Shown piece after piece: positions 35,084 to 45,967 of a stretch of DNA of 64,000 nucleotides; positions within the stretch are counted from its first letter, which is position 1, and each line of letters starts with the position of its first letter. Below the pieces are notes generated by a model, which worked only from the letters and a program-made list of their open reading frames with translations, ran no database searches and was not told the DNA's origin. The position numbers and the translations under genes are program-made. The stretch is from assembly GCF_027622875.1 (NCBI RefSeq), contig NZ_JAPZVP010000009.1, positions 189,640-253,639 of the forward strand, in the 5' to 3' direction. This DNA comes from Glycomyces luteolus (GTDB lineage: Bacteria; Actinomycetota; Actinomycetes; Mycobacteriales; Micromonosporaceae).

Positions 35084-36727
35084 ATGACCTCACCGATATT
35101 CGCACTGGCCGACGAGTACATCACGGCGTACGCCCGGCTGCACCCGATGTTCGCCGGGGCCGCCGGCATCAAGGGCGACTTCGGCGTCGCCAGCGACTTC
35201 GGCCCTGAGGCCGTCGCCGAGCGGGCGAAGCTCGACGCCGACACCCTCGCGAAGCTGAACGCCCTCGCATCGACCGGACCCGCCGACGACCTGGCCCGAC
35301 TCCACATGGCCGAACGCCTCGAAGTGAGCGTCGCCCAGCACGAGGCCGGCGAATGGCGCCGCGCCCTGCGCGTCCCCTACGGGATGCTCCAGAGCCTGGT
35401 GAGCTATGTGGACCTGACGCCGCGCCGCACCGAGAACGACTGGCGGCTCAACGCATCCCGGATGCGCGCGATCCCCCAGATGCTCACGACCTGGCGCCGG
35501 ACCCTCGACGCCGGGATCGAAGCGGGCCAGACCGTCGCGCTCCTCCAGGTCACCGAGGGCGCCAAGCAGGCCCGCCGCAACGCCGAGTCGCGCACCTTCG
35601 ACAAGCACCTCGCCGCGTACGGCGACGGCCCGCAGGCCAGCGATCTGCGCGAAGCCGCCGAGGCCGCGTACGCGGCGTTCAGCGCCGCCGCCGACTACCT
35701 GGAGCGCGTCTACGCCCCGCACGCGACCGAGCGCGACGGCGTGGGCGAGGAGCGGTACCTGCTCGCCGCCCGCTCCACGCTCGGCGCGGTCCTCGACCCG
35801 CGCGACGCCTACGACTGGGCCTGGGACGAGCTGCACCGCATCGAGGACGAGATGGCCGCCGAGGCGGACAAGATCGTGCCCGGCGCGGGCCTCGACGAGG
35901 TCATCGCCCACCTGGACGCGACCCAGACCGTGGGCACCCACGAGGAGTACCTGGCCTGGCTCACCGAGAAGCACCAGGGCGCGCTCGAAGCCCTCAACGG
36001 CGTCCACTTCGACATCGACCCGCGCCTGATGAACCTCGACGTGCAGGTCGTGCACGGCTCCTCCGCCGGCTCGGCCTACTACACCGGCCCCAGCGAGGAC
36101 CTCTCCCGGCCGGGCCGCACCTGGTGGCCCGTCGCCGAACGCGAGACGTTCCGCACCTGGGGCGAGCTGACCACCGTCTTCCACGAGGGCGTGCCCGGCC
36201 ACCACCTCCAGATCGGCCAGACCAAGGTCACCGGCGACGGGCTCTCCCGCTTCGCCAAGGCCTTCGGCTCGGTCTCGGGCCACGCCGAAGGCTGGGCCCT
36301 CTACGCCGAGCGGCTCTCGGACGAGCTCGGCTGGTTCACCGACCCGGGCACCCGCCTCGGGATGCTCAAGGGCTCGGCGCTGCGCGCCGCCCGCGTCGTG
36401 ATCGACATCGGCTGGCACCTGGACCTGCCGCTGCCCGCCGCCGAAGCGAAGATCCACGGCGAGCGCTGGAACTTCGACGTCGCGCTCGACGTGCTCAAGA
36501 CCCGCGGCCGCATCGCCGAGCACCGCGCGTACCCGGAGATCGTCCGCTACGCGGGCTGGCCCGGCCAGGCCATCTGCTACAAGCTCGGCGAACGCGCCTG
36601 GGTCGACGCCCGCGCCGAGGCGCAGGCCGCCGCCGGCGCCGCGTTCGACCTGAAGGCCTGGCACACCCGGGCCCTCAACCTCGGCCCGATCGGCCTCGAC
36701 AACCTCGCGTCGGTCCTGCGCGGCTAG
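35084..36727 (+). CDS. DUF885 family putative metallopeptidase
   Basis: The 547-residue soluble protein matches DUF885, a zinc-peptidase-like family. The metal-binding signature is HEGVPGHHLQ near residue 367 (a variant of HExxH), followed by GHAEGWALYAERL with the candidate second-shell Glu. The C-terminal half includes AYPEIVRYAGWPGQAICYKLGE, conserved in the family. There is no signal peptide, so it probably acts in the cytoplasm on peptides. It starts 21 nt after nuoJ. A terminator follows its stop. Confidence 0.88.
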   Translation: MTSPIFALADEYITAYARLHPMFAGAAGIKGDFGVASDFGPEAVAERAKLDADTLAKLNALASTGPADDLARLHMAERLEVSVAQHEAGEWRRALRVPYGMLQSLVSYVDLTPRRTENDWRLNASRMRAIPQMLTTWRRTLDAGIEAGQTVALLQVTEGAKQARRNAESRTFDKHLAAYGDGPQASDLREAAEAAYAAFSAAADYLERVYAPHATERDGVGEERYLLAARSTLGAVLDPRDAYDWAWDELHRIEDEMAAEADKIVPGAGLDEVIAHLDATQTVGTHEEYLAWLTEKHQGALEALNGVHFDIDPRLMNLDVQVVHGSSAGSAYYTGPSEDLSRPGRTWWPVAERETFRTWGELTTVFHEGVPGHHLQIGQTKVTGDGLSRFAKAFGSVSGHAEGWALYAERLSDELGWFTDPGTRLGMLKGSALRAARVVIDIGWHLDLPLPAAEAKIHGERWNFDVALDVLKTRGRIAEHRAYPEIVRYAGWPGQAICYKLGERAWVDARAEAQAAAGAAFDLKAWHTRALNLGPIGLDNLASVLRG

Positions 36728-36735
36728 GCGAACGG

Positions 36736-36769
36736 CAACGGGCCCAAGGCGACAGCCTCGGGCCCGTTG
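36736..36769 (+). terminator. Terminator of the DUF885 gene
   Basis: CAACGGGCCC pairs with GGGCCCGTTG, and AGGC pairs with GCCT inside. It lies 8 nt after the stop codon. Confidence 0.75.
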
Positions 36770-36822
36770 GTCTGCCTGCTACCTGGCAAGCGCGACTTCG
36801 TCGCGCTCACAACGCTGCTCAG

Positions 36823-37704
36823 CTAGCGCCACCGCTCGAACATGTCGGCGGCCGCGCGGTCGATCTCCTCGCCGAGCTGGCGCAGGTGCTGCTTCTCCAG
36901 TTCGGCGAGGCTCGCCGTGAGCCGGTCGGCCCGGTCCGCGCCCGGCAGGCGCAGCAGCCAGTTGCGGGCGATCACGGCCTGGCGGTACTGGCTCAGCAGG
37001 TGCTCGAGGTTCGCCACCGCCGTGACCATGTCCTCGGCGGCCTGCCCGAGCGCGGGTGCGGCGGCCTCGGCGAGGAAGTGCGCCTCCCGGGCCGCGATGC
37101 GCGTCTCGTCCCGCGCGAGCACGAGGTCGGTGGCGTGGCTCAGCCTCCCGTACGTGTCGAGCAGATGCGTCTTGGCCTGCGAGAGGACCCCCATGAGCGA
37201 GGACGCGGGCTTGTCGCCGTTCCTCGTGAACCGGGCGTGCTCGGTGAACAGCCGCACCTGGCTGAGCAGGACCGCGACCCAGGTCTGCGAGGCGATCCCC
37301 TCGGTCTCCACGTACGAGGCGCGCATCTCGTGCTCAAGGGCCCCATACCATTTCGGGAACTCGGGGGCCACGAGACCGAGCTGGTCGAAGCGGTCCGAGA
37401 AGTGGACGCGGAGCCGTTCCAGGTCCTCGGTGTGCTTCAGCGCCGTGAGCAGATGGTCGAGCTCCTGGCTGCGCGGGAGCGTCTCGGTGAACAAGTGCGC
37501 GTAGCCGCGGATCACGGTCCGCAGCCGGTGGATCGTGACGCGTACGGTCCCCGCGGAGCCGGGCGCCTGGCGTTCGAAGGCCTCGATGGCTCGGTTGAGC
37601 GCGTCGACATGATCGGCGATATAGGTCTGGACGACGACACCGGCGCGTGTCGACGCCGTTATCGGCTGATGGCCGGCATGTGCCGGCGCTGTGGATGCTG
37701 ACAT
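36823..37704 (-). CDS. CHAD domain protein
   Basis: The 293-residue protein is all-helical and matches the CHAD (conserved histidine alpha-helical domain) family, which binds polyphosphate. The start of the domain reads VRVTIHRLRTVIRGYAHLFTETLP, and the basic residues of helix pairs recur (IAAREAHFLAEAAAPAL, RQAVIARNWLLRLP). No CYTH domain is attached. The ATG at 37704 has a strong Shine-Dalgarno site, GGAGG, but that site is fully enclosed in a long RNA hairpin, so translation may be regulated. It is a single gene. Confidence 0.8.
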   Translation of the reverse strand: MSASTAPAHAGHQPITASTRAGVVVQTYIADHVDALNRAIEAFERQAPGSAGTVRVTIHRLRTVIRGYAHLFTETLPRSQELDHLLTALKHTEDLERLRVHFSDRFDQLGLVAPEFPKWYGALEHEMRASYVETEGIASQTWVAVLLSQVRLFTEHARFTRNGDKPASSLMGVLSQAKTHLLDTYGRLSHATDLVLARDETRIAAREAHFLAEAAAPALGQAAEDMVTAVANLEHLLSQYRQAVIARNWLLRLPGADRADRLTASLAELEKQHLRQLGEEIDRAAADMFERWR

Positions 37705-37767
37705 GGCTCCTCCCCCCGGAAGACCTGCTGGCTCAAGTATTCCAGCAGGCCTCCGGAGGGAGGAGCC
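37705..37767 (-). promoter_or_regulatory. RNA hairpin that sequesters the CHAD gene ribosome binding site
   Basis: On the minus-strand RNA, GGCTCCTCCC upstream pairs perfectly with GGGAGGAGCC, which contains the Shine-Dalgarno sequence and ends directly at the ATG. Inner CCTGCTGG pairs with CCAGCAGG, and TCCGG with CCGGA. The loop is 10 nt. No T tract follows, so it is unlikely to be a terminator. Confidence 0.75.
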
Positions 37768-37839
37768 GAAGCGGCGATATTTCGAACGCTCATTCAGTTT
37801 TAGGCCTGAAAGACGTCATCCACTCGAATCACCGCCTTG

Positions 37840-38976
37840 TCACGCGGGCATGCACTCCATCGCGGGCATCGTCGTCAGGTTGCCCGTGACGTTGAAGCCG
37901 AAGCTCGCCGTCCCGCCGGACGCGATGGTTGCGTTCCAGCCCGCCGGGCCGGCCATCTGCATGTCGCCCATCGTGCTGATCGTGGTGTTCCACGAGTCCC
38001 TGACGGCGATGCCGGAGTTCGGCGGCCACAGCCAGTGGATCATCCAGTCGCTCATGCTCGAGGCGCTGGTGTTCTTGACGGTGACGTTCACCGTCGCGCC
38101 GCCGGACCACGAGTAGACCGAGGCGGTGGCGGTGCAGGCGCCCGTCGGGCCGCCGGTCGGGGTCTCGGTCGGCGTCTCCGTGGGGGTCTCGGTGGGCGGG
38201 TCGACCACGCCGCCGTCGTTGCCCGGGAGCTCGGCGCCGGGCCGGATCCCGGTGATCTCGCCGTTGCCGCCGTCGAACTCGATGTCGGAGCAGGCGTAGA
38301 AGTTCTCGTTCGAGTCCGAGCGCACCCAGTGCGTGAAGACGATGTGGTAGCCGTCCTTCTGCGGGAGCGTCATGTTGGCGTAGTAGTAGTGCTCGTCGCT
38401 CCCGGCCCCGCCGTTTGACGGCGGGTTCGAGATGGTCTGGAACTTCTCGAGGTCGTCCCAGGCGAGCGGCTGGCTCGGGTCCCACCCGTCCTTGGTGATG
38501 TAGAGGTCGAACCTGCCGGGGTGGTGGGCCCAGTTGTTGTAGCGCCATTCGACGGTGTCGCCGGCGGTCACGTGCGTGCGCGGCCAGTTGCCCGGGTCGT
38601 TGAAGGGCGAGAAGTCGTACGGGCCCTTGCCGCCGCCGTTGCAGAGCTGGCCGTCGGGGATGTAGCCGACGGTCTGGCCCGCGCCGTTGGAGTCGAGGTT
38701 CCCGAACCAGTTGTAGAAGGGGGTGGGGCCGACCTCGTCGAACGCGGCCTGGCAGGCCTCGTTGTAGGGGTCGAGCGAGCCGTTCTCGGTGAGCGCGTCG
38801 AAGTAGCAGAAGTACTGGCGCGAGCCGGGGAAGACGGTGGCGCCGTGGGCCTCCGCCTCGTCTCTGCTGAATAGCCCCGTGATGGTCAGGGCCGCGACGG
38901 CGGCCAGGACCATCGACATGACGATGGCGATGCGGCGGCGTCTGCCGCCCAGCGCCATCGTGGCGGTGGTTGACAT
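37840..38976 (-). CDS. AA10 lytic polysaccharide monooxygenase with CBM2
   Basis: The 378-residue protein is secreted: a signal peptide ends AEA at residue 43, leaving His44 as the mature N-terminus (HGATVFPGSRQ), the first copper-brace residue. The second is in NNWAHHPGRFD, with the axial Phe region FDLYITKDGW. The AA10 domain runs to ~residue 255. A PTETPT-rich linker and a C-terminal CBM2 (CTATASVYSWSGGATVNVTV, with the paired Cys and exposed Trp) follow. It oxidatively cleaves cellulose or chitin. The CebR-like operator in the 5' region favours cellulose. The ATG at 38976 has GAGGAG 8 nt upstream. Confidence 0.9.
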   Translation of the reverse strand: MSTTATMALGGRRRRIAIVMSMVLAAVAALTITGLFSRDEAEAHGATVFPGSRQYFCYFDALTENGSLDPYNEACQAAFDEVGPTPFYNWFGNLDSNGAGQTVGYIPDGQLCNGGGKGPYDFSPFNDPGNWPRTHVTAGDTVEWRYNNWAHHPGRFDLYITKDGWDPSQPLAWDDLEKFQTISNPPSNGGAGSDEHYYYANMTLPQKDGYHIVFTHWVRSDSNENFYACSDIEFDGGNGEITGIRPGAELPGNDGGVVDPPTETPTETPTETPTGGPTGACTATASVYSWSGGATVNVTVKNTSASSMSDWMIHWLWPPNSGIAVRDSWNTTISTMGDMQMAGPAGWNATIASGGTASFGFNVTGNLTTMPAMECMPA

Positions 38977-38997
38977 GGAATTACTCCTCTGCCGGAC

Positions 38998-39011
38998 ATG
39001 GAGCGCTCCCA
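38998..39011 (-). promoter_or_regulatory. CebR-like operator upstream of the LPMO gene
   Basis: ATGGAGCGCTCCCA matches the CebR box TGGGAGCGCTCCCA at 12 of 14 positions, with a perfect GGAGCGCTCC core. It lies 22-35 nt upstream of the LPMO start codon, between it and the AT-rich promoter region. CebR releases this site in the presence of cello-oligosaccharides. Confidence 0.65.
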
Positions 39012-39078
39012 ACCTGGCCCTTACGGAGCCAAAGCGATCTTGTGGACTGCTGCTGACGATATCGTGATATTCGAGTGT

Positions 39079-39094
39079 ATCTATATCCATAGAT
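39079..39094. promoter_or_regulatory. AT-rich inverted repeat in the LPMO-Bcp divergent region
   Basis: ATCTAT-ATCC-ATAGAT is a perfect 6-bp inverted repeat in an AT-rich stretch (39055-39095) that stands out in this GC-rich genome. It probably belongs to the LPMO promoter region. The binding protein is unknown. Confidence 0.45.
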
Positions 39095-39165
39095 GGAACG
39101 CAACGCCTCCGGGCGCCCGGACCTGGAACCGTTCACTCCCGAAAACCGCGGATAGACTCGGCCAT

Positions 39166-39615
39166 ATGGAAACCGGAGACACCGCCCCCGCATTCACCCT
39201 CGACGACGAGACCGGCAATCCCCGCAGTCTCGACGAACTCCTCGAGGCCGGCCCCGTCGTGCTCTTCTTCTACCCGCAGGCGATGACGGCGGGCTGCACC
39301 GCCGAGGCCTGCCACTTCCGCGACCTCGCCGCCGACTTCAAGGCCGTCGGCGCGACCCCGGTCGGCATCTCCCACGACTCCGTCGACCGCCAGGCCGCCT
39401 TCGCGCAGAAGCACTCCTTCGGCTACCCGCTCCTGTCCGACCCGGAGGGCAAGGTCGCCGAGGCCTTCGACGTGCGCCGCAGGCTGGGCATCGTCGGGAC
39501 CAAGCGCAAGACCTTCGTGATCGGCCAGGACCGGAAGATCCTGGGCGCGTTCAAGAGCGAGCTCAACATGAACGCGCACGCCGACAAGGCCCTGGAACTG
39601 CTGCAGGGCGCATAG
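39166..39615 (+). CDS. bcp: Bcp/PrxQ-type thiol peroxidase
   Basis: A 149-residue atypical 2-Cys peroxiredoxin that reduces hydroperoxides with thioredoxin. The peroxidatic Cys is in TAGCTAEACHFRD, with the resolving Cys five residues later, as in PrxQ. Other family stretches are FFYPQAMTAGC and HDSVDRQAAFAQKH. TAGACT ends 7 nt before the ATG, so a leaderless message is likely. A second Bcp gene is at 47.4 kb, with a different sequence. A terminator follows immediately. Confidence 0.9.
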   Translation: METGDTAPAFTLDDETGNPRSLDELLEAGPVVLFFYPQAMTAGCTAEACHFRDLAADFKAVGATPVGISHDSVDRQAAFAQKHSFGYPLLSDPEGKVAEAFDVRRRLGIVGTKRKTFVIGQDRKILGAFKSELNMNAHADKALELLQGA

Positions 39616-39619
39616 CGAA

Positions 39620-39641
39620 GAGGCGGCCCGGAGGCCGCCTC
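39620..39641. terminator. Bidirectional terminator between bcp and rdgB
   Basis: GAGGCGGCC pairs perfectly with GGCCGCCTC around CGGA between two convergent genes. Confidence 0.75.
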
Positions 39642-39644
39642 GAG

Positions 39645-40229
39645 CTAGATCTGCTTCGCCAGTTCCCTGAACGCTTTGCCTCGGTGCGAGATCGCGTTCT
39701 TCTCCGCTGCGGAGAGCTCGGCGCTGGTCCGGTCGAAGTTGTCCGGGGTGAACAGCGGGTCGTAGCCGAATCCGTTGTCGCCCTTGGGTTCACGCCCGAC
39801 CGTGCCGTGCATCTCGCCGTGCGCGACGAGCTCGCGCCCGTCGGGCCAGACGATCGCGGCGGCGCACACGAACTTCGCGCCGCGCAGCTCGTCCGGCACA
39901 TCCGCGAGCTGGTCGAGCAGCAGCGCGTTGTTCGCCGCGTCGTCCTTGGCGCTCCCGGCCCAGCGGGCCGAGAGCACGCCCGGCATCCCGTTGAGGGCGT
40001 CCACGGCCAGGCCGGAATCGTCGGCGATCGTGGCGAGCCCGGTGTGCTTGACGCCGTCGCGGGCCTTGAGCAGGGCGTTCCCCGCGAAGGTCAGCTCGGT
40101 CTCGGGGGTCTCGGGGTAGTCGGCGACGGCGTTGAGACCGACGAGCTCGATGTGCGGGGCGGCCTCGGCGAGGATCTCGCGCAGCTCGTCGATCTTCCCG
40201 GCGTTGCGGGTGGCGAGCAGGACCCTCAT
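39645..40229 (-). CDS. rdgB: RdgB/HAM1 non-canonical purine NTP pyrophosphatase
   Basis: The 194-residue enzyme hydrolyses ITP, dITP and XTP to keep deaminated bases out of nucleic acids. It begins [18 protein letters not shown], with the TxNxxK signature, and has [19 protein letters not shown] and a late SHRGKAF, all family hallmarks. Its ATG overlaps the rph stop by 3 nt. The rph-rdgB pair is a conserved actinobacterial operon. Confidence 0.94.
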   Translation of the reverse strand: MRVLLATRNAGKIDELREILAEAAPHIELVGLNAVADYPETPETELTFAGNALLKARDGVKHTGLATIADDSGLAVDALNGMPGVLSARWAGSAKDDAANNALLLDQLADVPDELRGAKFVCAAAIVWPDGRELVAHGEMHGTVGREPKGDNGFGYDPLFTPDNFDRTSAELSAAEKNAISHRGKAFRELAKQI

Positions 40230-40954
40230 GGCGAGAGCAGGGTCCGGGCCTGGAGGCCGGCGAGTTCCTTGCAGCCCTTGAGCGCCAGGTCGAGCAGCGT
40301 GTCGAGTTCGGCGCGGTTGAACACGGCCTCCTCGCCGGTGCCCTGGACCTCGACGAAGTCGCCTTCGCCGGTGCAGACCACGTTCATGTCGACCGACGCG
40401 GCGACGTCCTCCTCGTAGGGGAGGTCGAGCACCGGCACGCCGTTGACCACGCCGACGCTGATCGCTGCGACGGAGGTCGTCAGGATCTTGTCGGGCTTGC
40501 GGGCGATCTTCTGCTCCTTGAGCCAGTCCACGGCGTCGTGCAGCGCCACGTAGGCGCCGGTGATCGCCGCGGTGCGGGTCCCGCCGTCGGCCTGCAGCAC
40601 ATCGCAGTCGAGCGTGATCGTGTTCTCGCCAAGGGCTTTGAAGTCGATGCAGGCGCGCAGGGACCGGCCGATGAGGCGCGAGATCTCGTGCGTCCGGCCG
40701 CCGATCTTGCCGCGGATGGACTCGCGGTCGGAGCGCGAGTGCGTCGAGCGCGGGAGCATCGAGTACTCGGCGGTCACCCACCCCTCGCCGGACCCGCGCC
40801 GCCAGCGCGGCACGCCGGGCGTCACCGTGGCGGTGCAGAGCACCCGGGTGCGGCCGAATTCAACGAGCACCGAGCCTTCGGGGTGATCGGTCCAGGATCG
40901 GGTGAACTTCACGGGGCGCAGCTCATCGGCGGCGCGCTTGTCAGGTCGAGTCAT
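40226..40954 (-). CDS. rph: Ribonuclease PH
   Basis: The 242-residue phosphorolytic 3'-5' exoribonuclease trims tRNA 3' ends. Family features are [20 protein letters not shown] at the start, the RNA-binding [20 protein letters not shown], and the phosphate-site [19 protein letters not shown]. The ATG at 40954 has GGAGGGG just upstream. It lies between tRNA-Leu and rdgB, and is coupled to rdgB by overlap. Confidence 0.95.
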   Translation of the reverse strand: MTRPDKRAADELRPVKFTRSWTDHPEGSVLVEFGRTRVLCTATVTPGVPRWRRGSGEGWVTAEYSMLPRSTHSRSDRESIRGKIGGRTHEISRLIGRSLRACIDFKALGENTITLDCDVLQADGGTRTAAITGAYVALHDAVDWLKEQKIARKPDKILTTSVAAISVGVVNGVPVLDLPYEEDVAASVDMNVVCTGEGDFVEVQGTGEEAVFNRAELDTLLDLALKGCKELAGLQARTLLSP

Positions 40955-41119
40955 CCCCTCCAGACTACGGGACCCCTGACGCGTGTGAAACACTAGTTGC
41001 TGCCCATCGCCGGACCACCCGGCACGGCACCCGGCGCGAGCGGCGACGGCTTCCCAGCCCGCCGAATCGCGCACCGCGCGCGAGTGGCGACTGATCGTCT
41101 GGTCCGCCAAGTCGCGCAA

Positions 41120-41204
41120 GCGCGAGTGGCGGAACTGGCAGACGCGCAGGATTTAGGTTCCTGTGTCCTAGGACGTGGGGGTTCAAGTCCCCCCTCGCGC
41201 ACCA
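41120..41204 (+). tRNA. tRNA-Leu (anticodon TAG)
   Basis: This is a class II tRNA with a long variable arm. Acceptor GCGCGAG pairs with CTCGCGC, anticodon stem CAGGA with TCCTG, and the anticodon TAG is at 41154-41156. The CCA end is encoded (41202-41204). Confidence 0.95.
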
Positions 41205-41209
41205 TTGAG

Positions 41210-41234
41210 AGGCCCTGAGCATTCGGGGCCTTTT
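41210..41234 (+). terminator. Terminator after tRNA-Leu
   Basis: AGGCCC pairs with GGGCCT, followed by TTTTC. It lies 6 nt after the encoded CCA. Confidence 0.7.
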
Positions 41235-41246
41235 CTGCTTTGCGGG

Positions 41247-42365
41247 TCAGGACGGTTCGGTGCAGAGGACCGGGATGCGCTGCACGAGGTTGTTGGCGAA
41301 GCCGCCCCTGTTCCAGGGCTGGTCCAGGGGCTGGGTGCGGCCTTCGGCGTCGGTGGCGCGGGCGCACAGCTCGTGCTCTCCGGGTACGGCGTTCCAGTCG
41401 AACCGCCACCGGCGCCAGGACCAGCGGTGCTCGTCCGGTTCGTCGAGGACGGCCTCGTTCCAGGTGCGTGCGCCGTCGGTGCTCACTTCGACGGCGGTGA
41501 CCGGGGCCCGCCCCGACCAGGCGCGTCCTTCGAGCTCGGTCGTGCCGGGGCGGACCACCCTGGCGCGGGTCATGAAGTCGGGGAAGCCGGGCGGCACCAT
41601 CAGGGCGCGGGGGGCGATGCGGGAGACCGGTGTCCCCTCGTCGTCCGGGTCCTGCCGGATCCGGTAGGCCACGTCCTGCTGGAATCCGGTGAACGGCCGG
41701 TCGAGGACGGTGATGTCGCGCAGCCACTTGACGTGCGCCATGCCGTACCAGCCGGGGACGACCAGCCGCAGCGGCCGCCCGTGCTGCGGCGGCAGCGGGG
41801 CGCCGTTCATGGCGTAGGCGACCAGCACTTCAGGGGTGTCGCCGAGGGCCGTATCGAGCGGCAGTGCGCGCTGGTAATCCTGTTCGACGCCCCGTTCGAC
41901 CCCGTGGTCGGCTCCGGTGAAGACCGCGTCGACCGCGCCGTCGCGGACGTCGGCTTCGGCGAGCAGCGCTCGCAGCGGCACGCCGGTCCAGTCGGCGGTG
42001 CCGACCGCCTCGACGAGCCAGGGCTGGCTCACGGGCCGGGGGGTCAGCAGGGCGCGTCCGTTCCCGGCGCATTCTATGGTGACCCTGGTCGTGACCTGCG
42101 GATACGAGCGGAGGTTGTCCATGCTCAATCGGATCGGGCGGTTCACGTGGCCGCCGATCCGCAGTTCCCAGTCCGCGTCTTCGGCGACGTAGGGGATGTC
42201 GTAGTGGGTGAGCACGTAGTGCAGGCCGGGCGGGGTGAGGTCGTAGCGGAGGGCTTCGAGCGGGAGGCCGTGGTTGCGGGTGGCGAGCGAGAGTTCGTCC
42301 CGGCTGATGTCCTCGCCGGGCTCGGCCATGCGTGCGGGTGAGCTGACGTCCTCGATACGGGCCAT
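41247..42365 (-). CDS. Sulfite oxidase-family molybdopterin protein
   Basis: The 372-residue protein has the oxidoreductase molybdopterin-binding domain with the Mo-ligating Cys in VTIECAGNGR near residue 99 and the substrate-site stretch LVVPGWYGMAHVKWL. A Mo-co dimerisation domain follows (residues ~250-370). This is the YedY/sulfite-oxidase superfamily in its sulfite oxidase-like two-domain form. There is no signal peptide or heme domain, so it is a cytoplasmic Mo-only enzyme, and sulfite is the likely but unproven substrate. The start at 42365 has GAAGG immediately adjacent, an unusually short spacing; Met13 is an alternative. Confidence 0.85.
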   Translation of the reverse strand: MARIEDVSSPARMAEPGEDISRDELSLATRNHGLPLEALRYDLTPPGLHYVLTHYDIPYVAEDADWELRIGGHVNRPIRLSMDNLRSYPQVTTRVTIECAGNGRALLTPRPVSQPWLVEAVGTADWTGVPLRALLAEADVRDGAVDAVFTGADHGVERGVEQDYQRALPLDTALGDTPEVLVAYAMNGAPLPPQHGRPLRLVVPGWYGMAHVKWLRDITVLDRPFTGFQQDVAYRIRQDPDDEGTPVSRIAPRALMVPPGFPDFMTRARVVRPGTTELEGRAWSGRAPVTAVEVSTDGARTWNEAVLDEPDEHRWSWRRWRFDWNAVPGEHELCARATDAEGRTQPLDQPWNRGGFANNLVQRIPVLCTEPS

Positions 42366-42414
42366 CCTTCGATGCTAAGGCCCAGTCCCGTCGCGCGGGC
42401 CGTTGTCGGTGGTC

Positions 42415-42442
42415 GGGCCCCGGCGATCGCCCGCCGGGGCCC
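42415..42442 (-). terminator. Terminator of katG
   Basis: GGGCCCCGGCG pairs perfectly over 11 bp with CGCCGGGGCCC around a 6-nt loop, 7-34 nt after the katG stop on the minus strand. Confidence 0.7.
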
Positions 42443-42448
42443 TGCGGT

Positions 42449-44734
<2,286 letters not shown>

Positions 44735-44902
44735 TCACAATGCCTATTTATGCCAGAAATCGCCCCAGGGCCGCGCCCCGTTCGGGGCCGAACCGGCGGG
44801 AACCCGATCGGGGGCAAACCGGACATCGATCGTTGTCACCGCGCCCGGTCCGGTTCACTTCGGGTTCGCCTCCAGGACGCCTTCAGAGTGGACGGTCAAT
44901 TC

Positions 44903-45127
44903 ATGAACGCTGCTGACAACGGTGACAACGGAATCGCGCGGGTCGCCGCCCTCGCCCTCGCAGTGCAGCGGTCCGGCCTGCTGCCGCAGGAGGAGCAGGC
45001 CGCCCTCCTCGACCGCTACCGGCGCCTCCGCGAGCACGTGCTGCGCACCGGCACCGCCGAGACCGCCCAGCGGCTCCTCGAGATCGACGAGGCCGCCGGA
45101 CCCCGCCCCGCGCTCACCCGCCTCTGA
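44903..45127 (+). CDS. Small hypothetical helical protein
   Basis: I do not recognise this 74-residue product. It is mostly helical (IARVAALALAVQRSGLL, EEQAALLDRYRRLREHVLRTG, AETAQRLLEIDEAAG) with no membrane segment or Cys. Codon third positions are almost all G or C, as in its neighbours, which supports coding. The ATG lacks a strong ribosome binding site. It lies between katG and a two-component system; no link in function is evident. Confidence 0.55.
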   Translation: MNAADNGDNGIARVAALALAVQRSGLLPQEEQAALLDRYRRLREHVLRTGTAETAQRLLEIDEAAGPRPALTRL

Positions 45128-45221
45128 CCTCCGACTCTGACGCTTCTCTGAGGTGACTCCCAGCGGCGCTGCGGCCCGCGCGGATAGGAATACCTGGCAC
45201 CCCGCGACACAAGGAGACCAG

Positions 45222-45963
<742 letters not shown>

Positions 45964-45967
<4 letters not shown>

